The notes beneath the pieces were generated by a model. It did not search any database, was not told where the DNA came from, and saw only the letters and a program-made list of their open reading frames with translations. From Stackebrandtia nassauensis DSM 44728 (GTDB lineage Bacteria; Actinomycetota; Actinomycetes; Mycobacteriales; Micromonosporaceae), in NCBI RefSeq assembly GCF_000024545.1, contig NC_013947.1, forward strand, positions 1,860,001-1,924,000: 64,000 nt of DNA, read 5' to 3'. Below, in pieces: positions 63,119-64,000 of the stretch. The position numbers and the translations under genes were made by a program. Numbering within the stretch: position 1 is the first letter of the stretch; every line of letters starts with the position of its first letter.

Positions 63119-64000
63119 ATGAGACGATCACTGATCGCCGTGGCGGGCGTGGTGGCTCTCGCCGCGTCCCTGACCGGAGCCTGGGCCTTCGCCTCGGGCA
63201 CCGACGACGGCGGCGGCAAGGCCGAAGGACCCACCGCCGACCAGCTGCGCGAGGCCGTCAACGGCTGCGACACCCAGCTGTCCAACGGTGAGTACGCCGA
63301 GGACGCCGACGGTTCCGGCAGCATCCCGGTGTGCAAGTCCGCCGGTGGCGCCGTCCACTGGAAGAGCGACTTCGACATCGACTGCGACGGCCAGCGCACC
63401 GACGAGTGCAACGAGAACACCGACCCGTCCTGGCAGAACGAGACCGCGTTCCCGCAGTCGGACGGTCAGCCGCTGAACTCGGCGACCCTGCCGCACATCG
63501 TCGTCCCGCTGCCCAGCGACAAGTGGGACTACAAGGGCGAGGGCATCGAGGGCGGCACCGTCGCCGCCGTCACCTACGAGGACAAGGTCGTCTACGCCGT
63601 CGTCGGCGACCTGGGACCCAAGCCGATCATCGGTGAGGGCTCCTACGCCCTGGCCGAGGCACTGGGCATCGACCCCGACCCGGCCACCGGCGGCGTCAGC
63701 GGCAAGGTCGTCGACTTCATCCTGTTCCCCGGCGTCAAGGCCACTCCGATCGAAGACCCGGCACAATCGGAGAGCCTCGGCAGCGAAGCGGCCAACAAAC
63801 TCGTCGGCGGCTGCGCCGGTTACGGATTCAAGGCCTACCCGGATCTGGCCACCGGCTCCAAGGGCTCCGAAGTTCGCGCGGCCCAGTGCCTGCTGGCCGA
63901 CGCCGGTTTCCCCACCGGTGACAAGCCCTCGGGCAGCTTCGACGACAAGACCGTCACGGCCACCAAGGAGTTCCAGACCAAGGTCGGTCTGGAGGCCAGC
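63119..64000 (+). CDS. Secreted GH75 chitosanase with peptidoglycan-binding-like tail (partial)
   Basis: 294 codons to the window edge, still open. It has a signal peptide, then the glycoside hydrolase 75 pattern WKSDFDIDCDGQRTDECN, WQNETAFPQSDGQPLN, VVGDLGPKPIIGEGSYALA and GIDPDPATGG. Asp residues in DIDCDG are probable catalytic or structural acids. A PG_binding-like module begins near residue 245. AAAGGAG precedes the ATG. It probably hydrolyses chitosan outside the cell. Confidence 0.88.
   Translation, partial: MRRSLIAVAGVVALAASLTGAWAFASGTDDGGGKAEGPTADQLREAVNGCDTQLSNGEYAEDADGSGSIPVCKSAGGAVHWKSDFDIDCDGQRTDECNENTDPSWQNETAFPQSDGQPLNSATLPHIVVPLPSDKWDYKGEGIEGGTVAAVTYEDKVVYAVVGDLGPKPIIGEGSYALAEALGIDPDPATGGVSGKVVDFILFPGVKATPIEDPAQSESLGSEAANKLVGGCAGYGFKAYPDLATGSKGSEVRAAQCLLADAGFPTGDKPSGSFDDKTVTATKEFQTKVGLEAS

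Overview
This is high-GC actinobacterial chromosome: GTG/TTG starts are common, several genes appear leaderless, and the window holds Hanks-type kinases with PASTA or Gly/Ala-rich extracellular tails, an LPXTG surface protein, a mycoredoxin-like protein and a divergent GAF/winged-helix regulator. Gene content is compatible with Glycomycetaceae (Stackebrandtia/Glycomyces-like), but that family-level call is an inference from general familiarity. No insertion sequence, prophage, CRISPR array or rRNA operon was found. One tRNA (Asn, GTT) is present. About 60 protein genes fill the window.

Layout. 0.3-3.7 kb: an M16 peptidase pair overlapping a NudC-like Nudix hydrolase that lacks zinc-ribbon cysteines. 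3.9-6.6 kb: an LPXTG protein, then an ArsR-type regulator with an operator inside its promoter spacer, and an MFS exporter. 6.6-10.2 kb: an aldehyde dehydrogenase/DUF779 pair divergent from a GAF regulator. 10.3-14.5 kb: a DUF1266 protein, mycoredoxin, CPA2 antiporter, and an arylamine N-acetyltransferase divergent from a TetR regulator. 14.5-20 kb: an MFS frame that runs without a stop into an NPP1-like toxin domain, and two paralogous secreted V8-like proteases flanking a methyltransferase that has a 7-codon upstream ORF. 20.2-24 kb: an HTH protein, a Ser/Thr kinase and a VWA surface protein. 24.3-27.6 kb: pyruvate phosphate dikinase and a VOC protein. 27.5-35.3 kb: a membrane-anchored hypothetical protein, DnaG, an ABC-2 exporter and a ThuA-like membrane protein. 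35.4-46.6 kb: tRNA-Asn, an IMPase-like protein with an altered metal site, a GNAT, a PASTA pseudokinase, an acidic hypothetical protein, a PIN-type toxin/antitoxin candidate, DUF389, RidA, a D-threonine-aldolase-like PLP enzyme and a Tat-exported M20 hydrolase.

The most coherent unit is 46.8-57.0 kb: a DmdA/GcvT-like THF methyltransferase, a divergent MetF-like protein, formate-THF ligase, FolC, an FAD-dependent dimethylglycine/sarcosine-dehydrogenase-like enzyme fused to GcvT, ETF beta and alpha, and an IclR regulator, mostly overlapping by 4-17 nt. Together they look like a folate-linked demethylation and C1-oxidation operon. The methyl donor is unknown. A dyad of IclR type and a very stable hairpin lie between its promoter and first gene.

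The right end (57-64 kb) has a Bax1-I/YccA-like membrane protein, an ABC importer of UgpB/A/E type without its ATPase, an M74 (MepA-like) peptidoglycan hydrolase and a GH75 chitosanase cut by the window edge.

Recurrent architecture: at least eleven start codons lie 6-8 nt after a TAnnnT -10 element (leaderless transcripts), and three of eleven convergent gene pairs share a single CTAG as both stop codons.
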